A stretch of 59,080 nt of DNA from Niabella drilacis (GCF_900101395.1 NZ_FMZO01000024.1:1-59080); one strand, 5' to 3'. Shown: positions 38,449 to 48,842, counted from the first letter of the stretch. The notes: generated by a model from the sequence alone, not told the origin. Translations and numbers: made by a program.

Positions 38449-41139
38449 TTATTCCAGTACCGGCCGTAACCAGCGCCGCAGATCCTCTTCCGGCATTTCC
38501 TTCCGCTGTACATAATCCATGAACTGGTCTTCCTGGATCTTACCTACACCAAAGTATTTGCTTTCCGGATGGCTGAAATACCAGCCACAAACCGAAGAAG
38601 CCGGGTACATAGCTAAAGCGTCGGTAAGATGGATTCCCGTGTTTTCCTCGCCACCCAACAGCCGGAACAGCTTCCGTTTTTCGGTATGGTCCGGGCAGGC
38701 AGGATAGCCGGGCGCCGGGCGGATGCCCAGGTATTTTTCCTGGATCAGTTCCTCATTTGAAAGCTGCTCATCCCGGATATATCCCCATAATTCCTTCCGC
38801 ACTTTTTCGTGCAACAGCTCTGCAAAAGCTTCTGCAAACCGGTCAGAAAGTGCCTGCAGGTTGATCTTGCTGTAATCGTCGTTCTGGGCAATAAAGCGCT
38901 CCAGGTGCGGCTCTATACCATGTATAGTTACGGAGAATGCCCCTATAAAATCTCCTCCCGGGGACGGGCTAATAAAGTCTGCCAGGCTCAGATTGGGCTG
39001 CCCGGCTGCTTTTTTTATCTGCTGGCGGAGGAATTGAAGCGGCAGGGTTTCTTCTTCACTTTTATGCACCAGCACCGTATCATCCGAAGTTTTATGCACC
39101 GGCCAGAATCCGGCGGTTCCCTGGGCCCTCAGCCACTTTTCGGCAACGATCTGGTCCAGCATTTTATTGGCATCTGCATACAATTTCGATGCTTCTTTTC
39201 CCACTATGGGGTCCTCCAGGATCTGCGGAAATTTGCCATGCAGCTCCCATGAAATAAAGAAGGGCTGCCAGTCGATATACTTCCGTATTTCGGAAAGATC
39301 ATAATCCTCAAACGTACGCACGCCTGTAAAAGACGGCGGCACGGGTTGAAAACCGGTCCAGTCAATGCCGGCCTTATTCTGTTGTGCCGCTTCAAACGGC
39401 AGGAATTCCTTTACCTTTTTTTTACTGGCAAAATCCGCTGCCAGTTTGGTGTATTCGGCCCGGATGCCTTGCAGGAACTGGGGTTTCTGCTCAGGGTTTA
39501 ACAGGGAGCCGGCCACGGTTACACTGCGGGAAGCATCCAGCACATGCACCACTCCTTTATCAAACTGTGGTGCAATTTTTACAGCGGTGTGCATGCGGGA
39601 AGTGGTGGCACCACCGATCAGCAGCGGCTGCTGCATATTGCGGCGCTGCATTTCATGCGCCACATTTACCATTTCATCAAGAGAGGGGGTTATCAATCCG
39701 CTCACACCAATGATATCCACTTTCTCCCGCTCAGCCGTATCCAGTATTTTATCAGTGGGTACCATTACACCCAGGTCGATGATCTTATAGCCATTGCAGG
39801 CCAATACCACGCCTACAATATTTTTACCGATATCATGTACATCCCCCTTTACCGTGGCCAGCAGGATCGTTGGAGCTGCATCGCCATCAATATCGGGGTT
39901 GGCCAGTTTTTCTTCCTCAATAAAGGGTGTAAGCCATGCTACGCTTTTCTTCATCACCCGGGCGCTTTTCACCACCTGGGGCAGGAACATTTTGCCGGCA
40001 CCGAACAGATCGCCCACCACATCCATGCCCGCCATCAGGGGGCCCTCGATCACGTCAAGCGGTCGCGGATATTTTAAGCGTGCTTCTTCGGTATCTGCAT
40101 CTATATAATCCGTAATACCGTTCACCAGTGCATGTTTCAGCCGTTCTTCCACGTCTGTACCCCTCCAGGCCAGGTCCTTTTTTTCGGTTTTGCCGGATGC
40201 CCTTACCGTTTCTGCAAAAGCCAGCAGCTTTTCTGTGGCTTCATTGTTTTCATTGTTCCGGTTCAGGATCACATCCTCACACAGCTGACGCAACTGCGGC
40301 TCTATCTCATCATATACTGCCAGCTGCCCCGCATTCACAATGCCCATATTCATACCCGCCTTTATGGCATAATATAAAAATACGGCATGCATGGCCTCCC
40401 GCACGGGCTCATTCCCCCGGAACGAAAAGGAGAGGTTACTTACCCCGCCGCTGATGCTCACTGCCGGCATCCGCTGTTTGATCTCTTTTACGGCCTCAAT
40501 AAAATCGACCCCGTAGTTATTGTGCTCTTCCAACCCGGTAGCAATGGCAAAAATATTCGGATCAAAAATGATATCCTGTGGCAGGATCCCCACCCTTTCT
40601 GTAAGGATCTTATAGGCACGATGGCAGATCTCCACTTTACGCTCCCGGGTATCTGCCTGTCCCTGCTCATCAAAGGCCATTACCACCACCGCCGCGCCAA
40701 AACTTTTACAAATGATTGCCTGCTCGATGAACTTTTCTTCTCCCTCCTTCATAGAGATCGAGTTCACAATACATTTTCCCTGTACACATTTAAGCCCGGC
40801 CTGTATGATCTCGAATTTTGACGAGTCGATCATCACCGGTACTTTGGCGATGTCCGGTTCACTTTGCACGAGGTTGATAAAAGTGGTCATTGCCTGTACG
40901 CCATCCAGCAGGGCATCGTCCATATTGATATCGATAACCTGCGCCCCGTTCTCCACCTGCTGCCGGGCCACGCTCAGCGCTTCCTCATATTTGTTCTCGC
41001 GGATCAGCCGTGCAAATTTCTTGGAGCCGGTCACATTGGTACGCTCCCCAACATTGATAAAGTTCGACTCCGGCCGTACCACCAGCGGTTCGAGCCCGGA
41101 AAGGCTTAAATAAGTATGTATTTTTGTAATTCCTGACAT
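38449..41139 (-). CDS. metH: Methionine synthase, cobalamin-dependent, folate/B12/activation part
   Basis: 896 residues from ATG 41139 ([10 protein letters not shown]). Domain order: pterin-binding (about 15-290; [24 protein letters not shown]), B12 cap (about 330-420), B12-binding (430-560, lower axial ligand H435 in [11 protein letters not shown], then [12 protein letters not shown] and IGGATTS), and SAM activation domain (about 580-895; ending with [12 protein letters not shown]). It lacks the homocysteine domain of the usual 1200-residue protein, which is in the next gene. Methyl-THF gives its methyl to homocysteine through B12. Confidence 0.94.
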   Translation of the reverse strand: MSGITKIHTYLSLSGLEPLVVRPESNFINVGERTNVTGSKKFARLIRENKYEEALSVARQQVENGAQVIDINMDDALLDGVQAMTTFINLVQSEPDIAKVPVMIDSSKFEIIQAGLKCVQGKCIVNSISMKEGEEKFIEQAIICKSFGAAVVVMAFDEQGQADTRERKVEICHRAYKILTERVGILPQDIIFDPNIFAIATGLEEHNNYGVDFIEAVKEIKQRMPAVSISGGVSNLSFSFRGNEPVREAMHAVFLYYAIKAGMNMGIVNAGQLAVYDEIEPQLRQLCEDVILNRNNENNEATEKLLAFAETVRASGKTEKKDLAWRGTDVEERLKHALVNGITDYIDADTEEARLKYPRPLDVIEGPLMAGMDVVGDLFGAGKMFLPQVVKSARVMKKSVAWLTPFIEEEKLANPDIDGDAAPTILLATVKGDVHDIGKNIVGVVLACNGYKIIDLGVMVPTDKILDTAEREKVDIIGVSGLITPSLDEMVNVAHEMQRRNMQQPLLIGGATTSRMHTAVKIAPQFDKGVVHVLDASRSVTVAGSLLNPEQKPQFLQGIRAEYTKLAADFASKKKVKEFLPFEAAQQNKAGIDWTGFQPVPPSFTGVRTFEDYDLSEIRKYIDWQPFFISWELHGKFPQILEDPIVGKEASKLYADANKMLDQIVAEKWLRAQGTAGFWPVHKTSDDTVLVHKSEEETLPLQFLRQQIKKAAGQPNLSLADFISPSPGGDFIGAFSVTIHGIEPHLERFIAQNDDYSKINLQALSDRFAEAFAELLHEKVRKELWGYIRDEQLSNEELIQEKYLGIRPAPGYPACPDHTEKRKLFRLLGGEENTGIHLTDALAMYPASSVCGWYFSHPESKYFGVGKIQEDQFMDYVQRKEMPEEDLRRWLRPVLE

Positions 41140-41150
41140 GAATATACATT

Positions 41151-41188
41151 TGAACCACAAAGGCACAAGGCACAAAGTGGCGCTAAGG
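41151..41188 (-). repeat. Dispersed Bacteroidota intergenic phrase
   Basis: Bases 41151-41188 read on the minus strand as CCTTAGCGCCACTTTGTGCC followed by TTGTGCCTTTGTGGTTCA. Variants of this 'TTTGTGCCTT(a)GTG CCTTTGTGGTT' phrase occur between genes throughout the phylum, from general recollection. The related phrase CTTCTGTGCTTCTGTGCCTC is at 3511. Confidence 0.5.
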
Positions 41189-41282
41189 TTTTATAATATC
41201 ATCCGGGAGTATTTAAAAAGCCGTTTTTGTCCCGGGTTCAGAACGGCCATCGGTCCCTGAAAGACTTTTCAGCCCCTTTCTT

Positions 41283-42323
41283 TTAACTATATTCCACTAC
41301 CGGCAGCACTCTCGGCTCCACGCCTTTTACGGCTTTGGCTATTGCTGCGATATGTGCCGGGGTGGTGCCACAGCATCCGCCTACAATATTTACATAGCCT
41401 TCCTTTGCCCAATCTTCGAGGAATGCTGCTGTTTGCTCGGGCAGTTCATCATATTCACCCATTGCATTGGGCAGGCCTGCGTTGGGATAGGCCGACACAT
41501 AGCAACCGGCCAGGTGCGCCAGCTCGCTTACATGCGGGCGCATTTCCTTTGCTCCCAGTGCACAATTCAATCCCACGCTCAGAGGGCGGGCATGCGCCAC
41601 TGAAATATAAAAAGCCTCCAGGGTTTGCCCGCTCAGCGTTCTTCCGGATGCGTCGGTAATAGTGCCACTGATCATAATGGGCGCTCCTTCGTTCCCGTTC
41701 TCAAACCGCACTGCGGCTTCCGGGTACTCCCTGAAAAACTTTTTTGCAGCGAAGATCGCCGCCTTGGCATTGAGCGTATCAAAAATGGTCTCGATCAGTA
41801 AAACATCCACTCCGCCATCTACCAACCCGCGGATCTGCTCCATATAAGCCGCCACCACGTCATCGAAGGTGACGGCCCTGTAGCCGGGGTTATTTACATC
41901 AGGCGATAAAGAGAGCGTCTTATTCAGCGGGCCAACAGCACCGGCAATAAACCTGGGGCCGGCTCCGGGATGGGCCGCCGCAAATGCATCAATGGCTTCG
42001 CGCGCACATTTTACAGAAGCTACATTTAATTCGTAAGCCAGGGATTGCATATCATAATCCGCCTGGGCAATAGAAGTGGAGCTGAAGGTGTTGGTTTCAA
42101 CAATATCCGCACCTGCCTCCAGGTACTCATTATGAATAGCTTTGATCACATCCGGACGTGTAATGCTGAGCAGGTCATTATTGCCTTTTACGTCCGAATG
42201 CCAGTCTTTAAAACGCTCGCCGCGATAGTCGGCTTCTGTTAGCCGGTAGCGCTGGATCATGGTGCCCATGGCGCCATCCAGTACCAGTATCCGTTGCTGC
42301 AACAGTTCCTTTATTTTGTTCAT
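41283..42323 (-). CDS. Homocysteine S-methyltransferase domain of split methionine synthase
   Basis: 346 residues: TIM barrel with [14 protein letters not shown] at the N-terminus, and zinc cysteines in [11 protein letters not shown] (about 250) and [16 protein letters not shown] (about 315-330). This is the part that binds homocysteine through zinc in MetH. It lies upstream of the 896-residue gene in the same direction with a 143-base gap, so the two make up a complete MetH as separate chains. Confidence 0.92.
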   Translation of the reverse strand: MNKIKELLQQRILVLDGAMGTMIQRYRLTEADYRGERFKDWHSDVKGNNDLLSITRPDVIKAIHNEYLEAGADIVETNTFSSTSIAQADYDMQSLAYELNVASVKCAREAIDAFAAAHPGAGPRFIAGAVGPLNKTLSLSPDVNNPGYRAVTFDDVVAAYMEQIRGLVDGGVDVLLIETIFDTLNAKAAIFAAKKFFREYPEAAVRFENGNEGAPIMISGTITDASGRTLSGQTLEAFYISVAHARPLSVGLNCALGAKEMRPHVSELAHLAGCYVSAYPNAGLPNAMGEYDELPEQTAAFLEDWAKEGYVNIVGGCCGTTPAHIAAIAKAVKGVEPRVLPVVEYS

Positions 42324-42393
42324 GGTACAAAATTTTAATGCATGTAATTGTGAATTACAAGGATCTGTAACTAAAAAAACGTGGGAAATCTTT

Positions 42394-42457
42394 GGCGGGA
42401 ATTCTAACGTTTATTAGTTCAGATTTTTAAACAGGCTGAACAATAAACAAATCCGCC
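42394..42457 (-). promoter_or_regulatory. Structured leader of the split methionine synthase genes
   Basis: On the minus strand, after a TACCTTTG box, GGCGG (bases 42453-42457) pairs with CCGCC (42394-42398) and encloses a 13-bp stem: CTGAAC/AATAAAC (42436-42448) with GTTTATT/GTTCAG (42409-42422, one bulged base), loop of 13. It lies 70-134 bases before the ATG. The position suits a metabolite-sensing leader, but I see no consensus of SAM, SAH or cobalamin riboswitches. Confidence 0.4.
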
Positions 42458-42465
42458 TGCGGGTG

Positions 42466-42473
42466 CAAAGGTA
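42466..42473 (-). promoter_or_regulatory. Promoter box TACCTTTG of the methionine synthase operon
   Basis: TACCTTTG on the minus strand, matching TAnnTTTG exactly. The start codon is 143 bases downstream, which leaves a long leader. Confidence 0.55.
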
Positions 42474-42709
42474 CGGTTTTTTAGCTTTCAGTTATCAGCA
42501 ACCCGCTTTCAGTGCAGAAAGCCCGGCTTACAGCTCCTATATTTGCTCAGGTCTGCCGGAAGCTGCTTTTGAACAACGGGGAGACTGAGGGGGGTATTTA
42601 CGAAAGAATCCCAAAAGCTATCCCGTGTTAAAGGTCATCGCCCCGCCAATCGCAACGTTTAACTGATACGGACTGCTGAACGTTGTGATCCGGGACCTGG
42701 TGGATGCGT

Positions 42710-43327
42710 TTACCGGCTCATATATTTTTCCACCGGCAGGCGGTTTTGCAGGCTGCGGCCCAGCGTTAACTCATCTGCATATTCCAGTTCACCTCCAAAA
42801 GCTATGCCCCTGGCAATCGTAGTAATGCGTACCGGCCTGTCCTGCAGTTTCTTTTGAATATAATAAATGGTTGTATCGCCCTGGATCGTGGGGTTAAGGG
42901 CAAAAATAAGCTCCTCTGTTCTTTCATGCTCTACCCGGTGCAGCAGGGATCCGATGTTCAGCTGATCGGGGCCAACACCATCCAACGGCGAAATGACCCC
43001 ACCCAGCACATGATAAGTGCCATTGTACTGCTGGGTACTTTCGATCGCAATCACGTCCCGGATGGTTTCTACTACGCAGATCGTATGCTGCTGCCGGTGT
43101 GAATTAGCGCAAACTGCACAAAAATCACCGTCGGCCACATTGAAACAGCGTTTGCAAAAGCAGATCTCCTTCCGCATGCGGTCGATGGTTTCACTAAACC
43201 GGCTAACGGTGCCGGGCTCCTGTCGTAACAGGTGCAAAACCAGTCTCAACGCTGTTTTTTTACCAATACCCGGGAGCTTTGCGAACTCATTTACCGCTGA
43301 TTCCAATAAACCGGAAGAAAACTGCAT
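42710..43327 (-). CDS. recR: Recombination protein RecR
   Basis: 205 residues from ATG 43327 (MQFSSGLLESAV). Helix-hairpin-helix (FAKLPGIGKKTALRL), C4 zinc finger (CFCKRCFNVADGDFCAVC, about 54-72) and Toprim domain (VVETIRDVIAIE through GEGVDP-type VGPDQLNIG). With RecO and RecF it loads RecA at gapped DNA. Length matches the family. Confidence 0.96.
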   Translation of the reverse strand: MQFSSGLLESAVNEFAKLPGIGKKTALRLVLHLLRQEPGTVSRFSETIDRMRKEICFCKRCFNVADGDFCAVCANSHRQQHTICVVETIRDVIAIESTQQYNGTYHVLGGVISPLDGVGPDQLNIGSLLHRVEHERTEELIFALNPTIQGDTTIYYIQKKLQDRPVRITTIARGIAFGGELEYADELTLGRSLQNRLPVEKYMSR

Positions 43328-43331
43328 CCTG

Positions 43332-43339
43332 CAAAGATA
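43332..43339 (-). promoter_or_regulatory. TATCTTTG promoter box at the recR start
   Basis: TATCTTTG on the minus strand ends only 5 bases before the recR ATG. With the start point usually 5-8 bases after this box, recR would be transcribed with almost no leader. Confidence 0.5.
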
Positions 43340-43598
43340 CACAACTTGGTTTTAGCACCGAGACCTGAGAATTGAGATATAAGGCAGACCACAAACAGAA
43401 ACCTGCAACAATTTCCAGCCTCCGGCAGGTAGCCGTCAGTTTGCCGGCTGAGAGCTGATTTCTGATGGCGGATCGCCGGCTTTTCATACCGGATATCCCA
43501 ATTCTCCCATCTGAAAGCTCAGAATTGGTACATATTAACAATCACTAAGCATGCCAGTCGTTCCATTTTCCGCAAAAGCAATTATGTTTGCAATTCAT

Positions 43599-45020
43599 AT
43601 GCAAATAAAGCGCCTCATTGGTTTATGTTTCACAGCCGTAACTGCACTCCTGCTTATCTACACGGGCAGCGGATGTGCCAATATCGTTGCCCCCAGCGGT
43701 GGTCCCAGGGATTCCCTGCCCCCCCAGATCGTTCGGGCAGATCCTCCCAACGAGAGCAAACACTTTGATCAGAAAAAGATCGTCTTTTACTTTAATGAGT
43801 ACGTGGAACTGAATGATGTGTACCAGAACCTCGTGGTGTCGCCCCTGCCGAAAATGGTACCACAGGTAGACCGTAAGTTAAAAACGGTTACTGTAAAGCT
43901 GAAAGACACGCTGAAGGCCAACACGACCTATGTGCTCAATTTCACAAATGTGATCAAAGATATAACCGAGGGTAACAAGGCCAAGGATATGCTTTACGTG
44001 GTAACCACGGGTGACTATTTTGACTCCCTTCAGCTTAGCGGTAACGTAAAGATGGCCCAAACGGTGAAGCCGGATTCTACCTTAACCGTAATGCTGCACT
44101 CCAACCTGGACGACAGCGCGGTTTATAAGCAGAATCCCGATTATATTGCCCGGCTCGACAGCAGCGGTAATTTCCTGTTCCGTTACCTGCGCCCCGGCAC
44201 ATACCGGCTTTATGCCATCAAAAGTGAGGGCGGCGCTTATATATATACCAGCAAACAACAGGTATTTGCTTTTGCGGACTCCGCTATTGAAATAACTCCC
44301 ACTCCGCCGCCGCCGGTCCGGCTCTATGCTTATGCAGAAGAAGAGAAAGCACAGGGTTCCGGGACAGAGGAGGAACCGGAACTGGATAAAAAGGAAAAAC
44401 GCCTGAAATTCCAGAGCAACCTGCAGTCGGGGAAACAGGATCTGCTGGCGCCTGTCCGGCTCACCTTCCCAAGTGCATTAAAGAATTTTTTCCCCGAAAA
44501 AATGGTGCTCACTACAGACAGTACCTATACGCCCGCCACCGGGTATAAATTTACACTGGACAGCACCCGCAGGATCATTACCATGAACATTGAGTGGAAG
44601 GAAGGCACGCGCTATAACCTGATCCTGCCAAAGGATTTTGCTTCTGACAGCCTGGACCGGGGGCTGCTTAAGCCTGATACCTTGCAATTTGCCACTATGG
44701 AACGTAAGGAATACGGGCAGGCACAGATCACTTTTAACAACCTTGATACTTCGGTACACCCCGTACTGCTGATGTCGCAGGGAGGATCCTTAAGAAACGC
44801 ATTTCCACTCAGAACCAATATCCTTGATATTGACCTGTATGCTCCCGGTGAATACGAGTTGCAAATACTTTTTGACCGGAACGGGAACGGGAAATGGGAT
44901 CCCGGAAATTTCGACAAGCATATTCAGCCGGAGATCATCGTGCCGCTGGACCGGAAGCTTACTTTCAAAGCCAACTGGACGCTGGAACCGGAAATCAATC
45001 TGAAACCGCCGCCAAAATAG
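43599..45020 (+). CDS. Ig-like domain lipoprotein of Bacteroidota
   Basis: 473 residues from ATG 43599 (other ATGs at 43551 and 43584 would lengthen the leader). Lipobox SGC near residue 26 (IYTGSGCANIV). Just after it PSGGPRDSLPPQIVRADPPN leads an SbsA-type Ig-like domain (about 45-150: ADPPNES, FYFNEYVELND, TTYVLNFTNVIKDITEGN), then a beta-rich region and a C-terminal YELQILFDRNGNGKWDPG calcium-like turn. Outer-membrane surface or periplasmic protein of unknown role, common in Chitinophagales. Confidence 0.85.
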   Translation: MQIKRLIGLCFTAVTALLLIYTGSGCANIVAPSGGPRDSLPPQIVRADPPNESKHFDQKKIVFYFNEYVELNDVYQNLVVSPLPKMVPQVDRKLKTVTVKLKDTLKANTTYVLNFTNVIKDITEGNKAKDMLYVVTTGDYFDSLQLSGNVKMAQTVKPDSTLTVMLHSNLDDSAVYKQNPDYIARLDSSGNFLFRYLRPGTYRLYAIKSEGGAYIYTSKQQVFAFADSAIEITPTPPPPVRLYAYAEEEKAQGSGTEEEPELDKKEKRLKFQSNLQSGKQDLLAPVRLTFPSALKNFFPEKMVLTTDSTYTPATGYKFTLDSTRRIITMNIEWKEGTRYNLILPKDFASDSLDRGLLKPDTLQFATMERKEYGQAQITFNNLDTSVHPVLLMSQGGSLRNAFPLRTNILDIDLYAPGEYELQILFDRNGNGKWDPGNFDKHIQPEIIVPLDRKLTFKANWTLEPEINLKPPPK

Positions 45021-45381
45021 TTAACTGTCAGTTATCAGCACCCCTTAAACAATGTTCAACCGCATTAAACAGATTTAGCGTTGAACCCTGAACCTGAAAC
45101 TTTAAAACGAATATAGGAGTTTTCAGTTTTGAGAACGGCTGTCCGCTTAACCAGGTTTGAGGTTTGGGGTGCTATCCTGTATTGACTGCTGACACGCCTC
45201 TGATCCGTTTTTATACCGGATATTCCATTTTTACATTTCCAGATTATGCACTGCCTGAAGGCACAATAGCTGAATGATTGGCGTTAAACTGTCTCAGGAA
45301 AGCGGGGATTGGTCGCCGATTACTGAGAACCGTTGGCTGACCACTGAAGACCGAAGACCGACCGTGGGTGACTGACCGCAC
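45021..45381. other. Intergenic, no gene; degenerate ACTGA/CCGAAGACCGA runs
   Basis: 361 bases with no coding frame. Bases 45325-45378 are low complexity (GGCTGACCACTGAAGACCGA, AGACCGACCG), and 45022-45040 reads GTCAGTTATCAGC. Similar CTGATA/ACTGA filler is at 21580-21655, 30175-30213, 42486-42500 and 43428-43470. Confidence 0.5.
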
Positions 45382-46032
45382 CTATCCCGGCATCCGGGAA
45401 ATGTACTTTTCGATCTCCTTGATCTGGCTTACGATCTGTGGAGTGGTGGGCTTACAGGCTTTGGCCTTACGGAAAAAATCCTTGGCCGCCCTGAACTCTC
45501 TTTTGTTCATCATAATACTGCACATCTGCAGGTAAGCGGCTGCTTCGTTTTCTTTATCGGGCAGGCCTTTGCGGATCGCCTGGCGGATATAGCTCTCTCC
45601 CTGGCGGGTATTGCCTTTTTGCATAGCCAGCATCCCCATTTGCAATAAGCTGGCGCCTTCTGCTTCTTTCATTGGCATTCCCAGGTCCAGTCCTTTTTTC
45701 ATCATGGTTTCAGCACCGTCAAAATCCTGTTTGCTCATGGCAATATTCCCCTTCAGTGTATAATATACAGAGCGGATAGGCTTATATAACAGGTTAGGGA
45801 ACTTAACGGAATTCAGCACTTTTTCAGCACCGTCCAGGTCGCCATTTTCCATATAGTCCTGTATCAACCGGAGGGGACCAAAGAAGAAGTGACTGAACAA
45901 AAGAACAACCCCGACCAGGTACAGGGGAAAGGCCGGCCAAAAACTGCCGGAATAATTCACATATACACCCGCAACTAATAAGATAATACTGATGGGTAAC
46001 CGGTACTTTATTAAAAAGTTATACGCTTTCAT
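45382..46032 (-). CDS. Membrane protein with TPR-like repeats
   Basis: 216 residues: two N-terminal helices (about 10-28 and 33-52), then tetratricopeptide-like helix pairs (GNIAMSKQDFDGAETMMKKG, LLQMGMLAMQKGNTRQGESY, YLQMCSIMMNKREFRAAKDF). Cytoplasmic or periplasmic scaffold; partners unknown. A TATCTTTG box 66 bases upstream on the same strand is likely its promoter. Confidence 0.8.
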   Translation of the reverse strand: MKAYNFLIKYRLPISIILLVAGVYVNYSGSFWPAFPLYLVGVVLLFSHFFFGPLRLIQDYMENGDLDGAEKVLNSVKFPNLLYKPIRSVYYTLKGNIAMSKQDFDGAETMMKKGLDLGMPMKEAEGASLLQMGMLAMQKGNTRQGESYIRQAIRKGLPDKENEAAAYLQMCSIMMNKREFRAAKDFFRKAKACKPTTPQIVSQIKEIEKYISRMPG

Positions 46033-46097
46033 GCTGATTTGTTTTTATTTTCCCAAGGAGCCGGCGCTATTGTGTGCACACCCCTCCTTTGGGGCTG

Positions 46098-46105
46098 CAA
46101 AGATA
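46098..46105 (-). promoter_or_regulatory. TATCTTTG promoter box of the TPR gene
   Basis: Exact TAnnTTTG match on the minus strand, 66 bases before the ATG at 46032. No clear -33 TTG was seen. Confidence 0.5.
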
Positions 46106-46156
46106 AGGGTTGCTCTTCACCGTAAAAAGGCCGGACACAGGTATTTAATAACCCTG

Positions 46157-46164
46157 TATTTTTG
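46157..46164 (+). promoter_or_regulatory. TATTTTTG box directly before the gene at 46169
   Basis: TATTTTTG ends 4 bases before the ATG. This predicts a leaderless transcript. No TTG at the -33 spacing was seen. Confidence 0.45.
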
Positions 46165-46168
46165 CAGT

Positions 46169-46513
46169 ATGACAATGAGTGATGATCTGCAGGTGCGCTG
46201 GTGGAGCCTGGAAGCAAAACTGGTAGAGCGTTTCGGGAAAAAACCGGATATGGAAACCCTTTTATTCCTGATCGGCATCCAGGAATTCGGACAGATAAAG
46301 CCAAAATTTTCGAAAGAACAAAAGCAGGAGCTGATGCACGTGGCTGTTTGCAGCTTGCTGACGCCCAGCGGTTATTATACTTTTGAGGGAAAAGATAAAG
46401 ATGGCTGGCCACATTTTAAACAGTTAAAACAAATGCCGGTTATGAACCCGATAGAGCAGGAAAATTTCCTGAAGGACCATGTACTGCTTTATTTTGAGGA
46501 ACACGGTTTCTGA
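46169..46513 (+). CDS. Conserved hypothetical protein
   Basis: 114 residues from ATG 46169 (MTMSDDLQVRWW); the upstream frame is a shadow of the neighbouring gene. A helical soluble protein: WSLEAKLVERFGKKPDMETLLFLIGIQEFGQ is a long helix pair, and the C-terminal part (KDHVLLYFEEHGF) another. No known function; a Bacteroidota-specific family by recollection. Confidence 0.75.
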   Translation: MTMSDDLQVRWWSLEAKLVERFGKKPDMETLLFLIGIQEFGQIKPKFSKEQKQELMHVAVCSLLTPSGYYTFEGKDKDGWPHFKQLKQMPVMNPIEQENFLKDHVLLYFEEHGF

Positions 46514-46790
46514 TCCCGGATAGGGTGTCCGTGTGATGCTGCTCTCTTCTGCAAAAGCCCACATCCTTCTCAGCGTTCCTGTCCCGGCTATAAGCTAATG
46601 CGGGTAGTATGCAACAAGTACCTGATCCTACCAGAAGCCGTTTGGATCTGAATGCATCTTTTTAATTTTCCCGCCGGCGAGCTGGTTAAACGCAAAATGG
46701 GGTCCATTGACGGAGGCGGCAAAAACCTGCCGGCCGCCGGTCTTGCGGTAAGCTGTGAAAAAGATAACAGGCTGTGTTTTAAACTGCGTC

Positions 46791-48731
46791 TCAGAGCCTT
46801 TTTATCGTATACATATACCGGCCGGAAACTGCAGCTTTCTTTGCGGTGAGCGTGATCCGGTAAATCCGGTTTCCCCAAACGTTCGACAAACGCCGGTCGT
46901 CCAGGTTCACAGTGTCCACCGTCCTATCAAAAAGCTGTTCTTCATACTGTAGTTGTGAACGGAGGTTTCCCTGGCTGATGACGATTTTCCCCGGAGCCGG
47001 CGTTGTTACCGTTCCCTGGCAGAGAAAATGAAGCCGGTTCTTTTCTGCGGCCCTTGTCATCACGAACTGGTCGCGGATCTCCAGCCCGCCTGCTTTTAAC
47101 CGGTAAGAACGTTTCCATGTTTTTATACCGGCCGCTTCCGGGTAGGCACCAGCCAGGTCCAGTGAAAAAGTTTTTGCGGCCGGGTCAAAACGGGCACCCC
47201 GGGCTTTATAGGCCGCCCCGTTCTTTTGTGCGTAGCCGTTGCTCTCCGGCACATTGTGATAAGTGCTCTGCATTGTCCAGATAGAGTAGCGTTCAGGGCC
47301 AAACGTTTGCCGGGTGTAGGTACCTACACCTGCATCTATCAGCACCGGGGTGTTGTCAATATAAAGGTTGAATGATCCCACATCATTGTGATTATGACTC
47401 TCATTGTTATGTCCGCCCTTGGCTGCAAAAAACATTCCGCCTTCGCGCATATAACAAACTTCTGTTTGCGGATACCAGGTATATGCCGGCACGTTATGCG
47501 CCGGTTCGCTCCGGGCAATTGCAGCATCAAAACGCAGCGATTGCAGCAACCGGTATAGATCCCTTCCCTCTGAGGGCGCATTCCGTTCTTTGCTGCTGCT
47601 CTGAAGCAATGCAGCCAGCTGCATCATCTCAGTACTGTTTACCGCCCTGCCATACCGGTAAATCAGCGGGGCATCGGGGCTCAGTTTAGCTGAAGCATCG
47701 GCAAAATTCACCACCCAGCCGTTGCCTACATAAGCGCGGGATATATAAGTTCCCATATTTTTAATGATCGGCTCTCCAAACAGGGAGATCTTTCCCCCGG
47801 TCATATCATAAAGCAGCTGAAGATAATCATACAATTTTCCGGCGGCATGCCCCCAGTAGGACGGGCCTTCCTCACAGGCTCCATCCTCATTTGTATAATT
47901 GATAAACTGGTCTACCGAGGTCATGGTACGGTATACGGCACTGGCTAGCTTTTCCGGGTCATCTTCAATAAGCGCATAGGTTTGCAGCACATTCGAGTTG
48001 CACCAGGGGTTCCAGTTATTTACCAGGTCTCCGGACTTATACCGGAGGGCCATCCACCAAAAATCATCCCGTTTCATATACGGCTCGATGATGCGGCTTT
48101 CCAGTTCCTTTTTCAGCCGCAGTTCAAGCAGCGGGTTAATCTTTTTGAACCCGTCATGAAAGTAGTAATAGATCCATGCAAACAGCGAGCCGGTGTCGCC
48201 CGCTACCAGATCGATGATCTGCTCCCGGTGGTCCGGGAAAAGTATTTTGCTCGATTGCAGGCTCAGGTGGGCCGAGAGCGACCAGGAGGTCATTTCGCAG
48301 GTTGCAAAAACACCGTTGGCCAGCTGGTCCATGTACCGCCCTTTTCCCTCTGCCAGTTCTGCAACAAACAGGTTCACGATCGCTGTTAGGTTATCATTAA
48401 AGGGGGTTTCCATTACAACCCTGGAGCCGCTCCGCGCGTACTCCAGGTAGTCGGTTGCTTTAATCACTTTCCATTGATAGGAAAGCGCGGTGTTCCCCCG
48501 CTCAATAAATGCGTTTTTATAGTGCCCCATCAGCCGGTCCCAGCCGGTCCGGTCTTTATAAGCGGGATAAGGGATCCACTGTTCCCGGGGCAGTAACAGG
48601 CTTTTTAACTGCTGAACACTGCCCTGTTTCTGAAGCAGGTCTCTTTTTACATATCCAAAGGAAGCCAGCGGCAGCAGCAGCACTATTAAGCCTGTCAGCT
48701 TTTTCGGAAGCAGTCGTATCCATTCTTTCAT
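46791..48731 (-). CDS. Heparinase II/III-family enzyme
   Basis: 646 residues from ATG 48731 (second of two close ATGs). Signal peptide LTGLIVLLLPLASFGYV. An alpha/alpha-toroid (about 60-380: EEGPSYWGHAAGKLYDYLQLL, NWNPWCNSN) is followed by the beta-sandwich heparinase II/III domain (about 400-640; GGHNNESHNHNDVGSFNLYI, LIDAGVGTY). N/H residues in SHNHNDVGS are the active-site type of polysaccharide lyases and glycoside hydrolases of this clan. Substrate unknown, acidic glycan likely. Confidence 0.9.
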   Translation of the reverse strand: MKEWIRLLPKKLTGLIVLLLPLASFGYVKRDLLQKQGSVQQLKSLLLPREQWIPYPAYKDRTGWDRLMGHYKNAFIERGNTALSYQWKVIKATDYLEYARSGSRVVMETPFNDNLTAIVNLFVAELAEGKGRYMDQLANGVFATCEMTSWSLSAHLSLQSSKILFPDHREQIIDLVAGDTGSLFAWIYYYFHDGFKKINPLLELRLKKELESRIIEPYMKRDDFWWMALRYKSGDLVNNWNPWCNSNVLQTYALIEDDPEKLASAVYRTMTSVDQFINYTNEDGACEEGPSYWGHAAGKLYDYLQLLYDMTGGKISLFGEPIIKNMGTYISRAYVGNGWVVNFADASAKLSPDAPLIYRYGRAVNSTEMMQLAALLQSSSKERNAPSEGRDLYRLLQSLRFDAAIARSEPAHNVPAYTWYPQTEVCYMREGGMFFAAKGGHNNESHNHNDVGSFNLYIDNTPVLIDAGVGTYTRQTFGPERYSIWTMQSTYHNVPESNGYAQKNGAAYKARGARFDPAAKTFSLDLAGAYPEAAGIKTWKRSYRLKAGGLEIRDQFVMTRAAEKNRLHFLCQGTVTTPAPGKIVISQGNLRSQLQYEEQLFDRTVDTVNLDDRRLSNVWGNRIYRITLTAKKAAVSGRYMYTIKRL

Positions 48732-48793
48732 ATACATATTTTGACAAATGCTATTACTTTATGAAAGATAGTGAAATAGCGGGGTGCAACAAT

Positions 48794-48820
48794 AAAAAAG
48801 CGGACCCGTCCGGATCCGCT
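48794..48820 (-). terminator. Terminator of the outer-membrane beta-barrel gene
   Basis: AGCGGACC (from 48799) pairs with GGATCCGCT (to 48820) with one bulge, and on the minus strand is followed by a T run (AAAAAA at 48794-48799). It is 22 bases past the stop. Confidence 0.75.
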
Positions 48821-48842
48821 TCTCAAAAAGTTTCAAAAACAA

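Noticed and set aside
42394-42457. Known SAM or cobalamin riboswitch before the methionine synthase genes
   Set aside because: A fold is possible, but none of the consensus words I know for SAM-I, SAM-II, SAH or B12 riboswitches are present.
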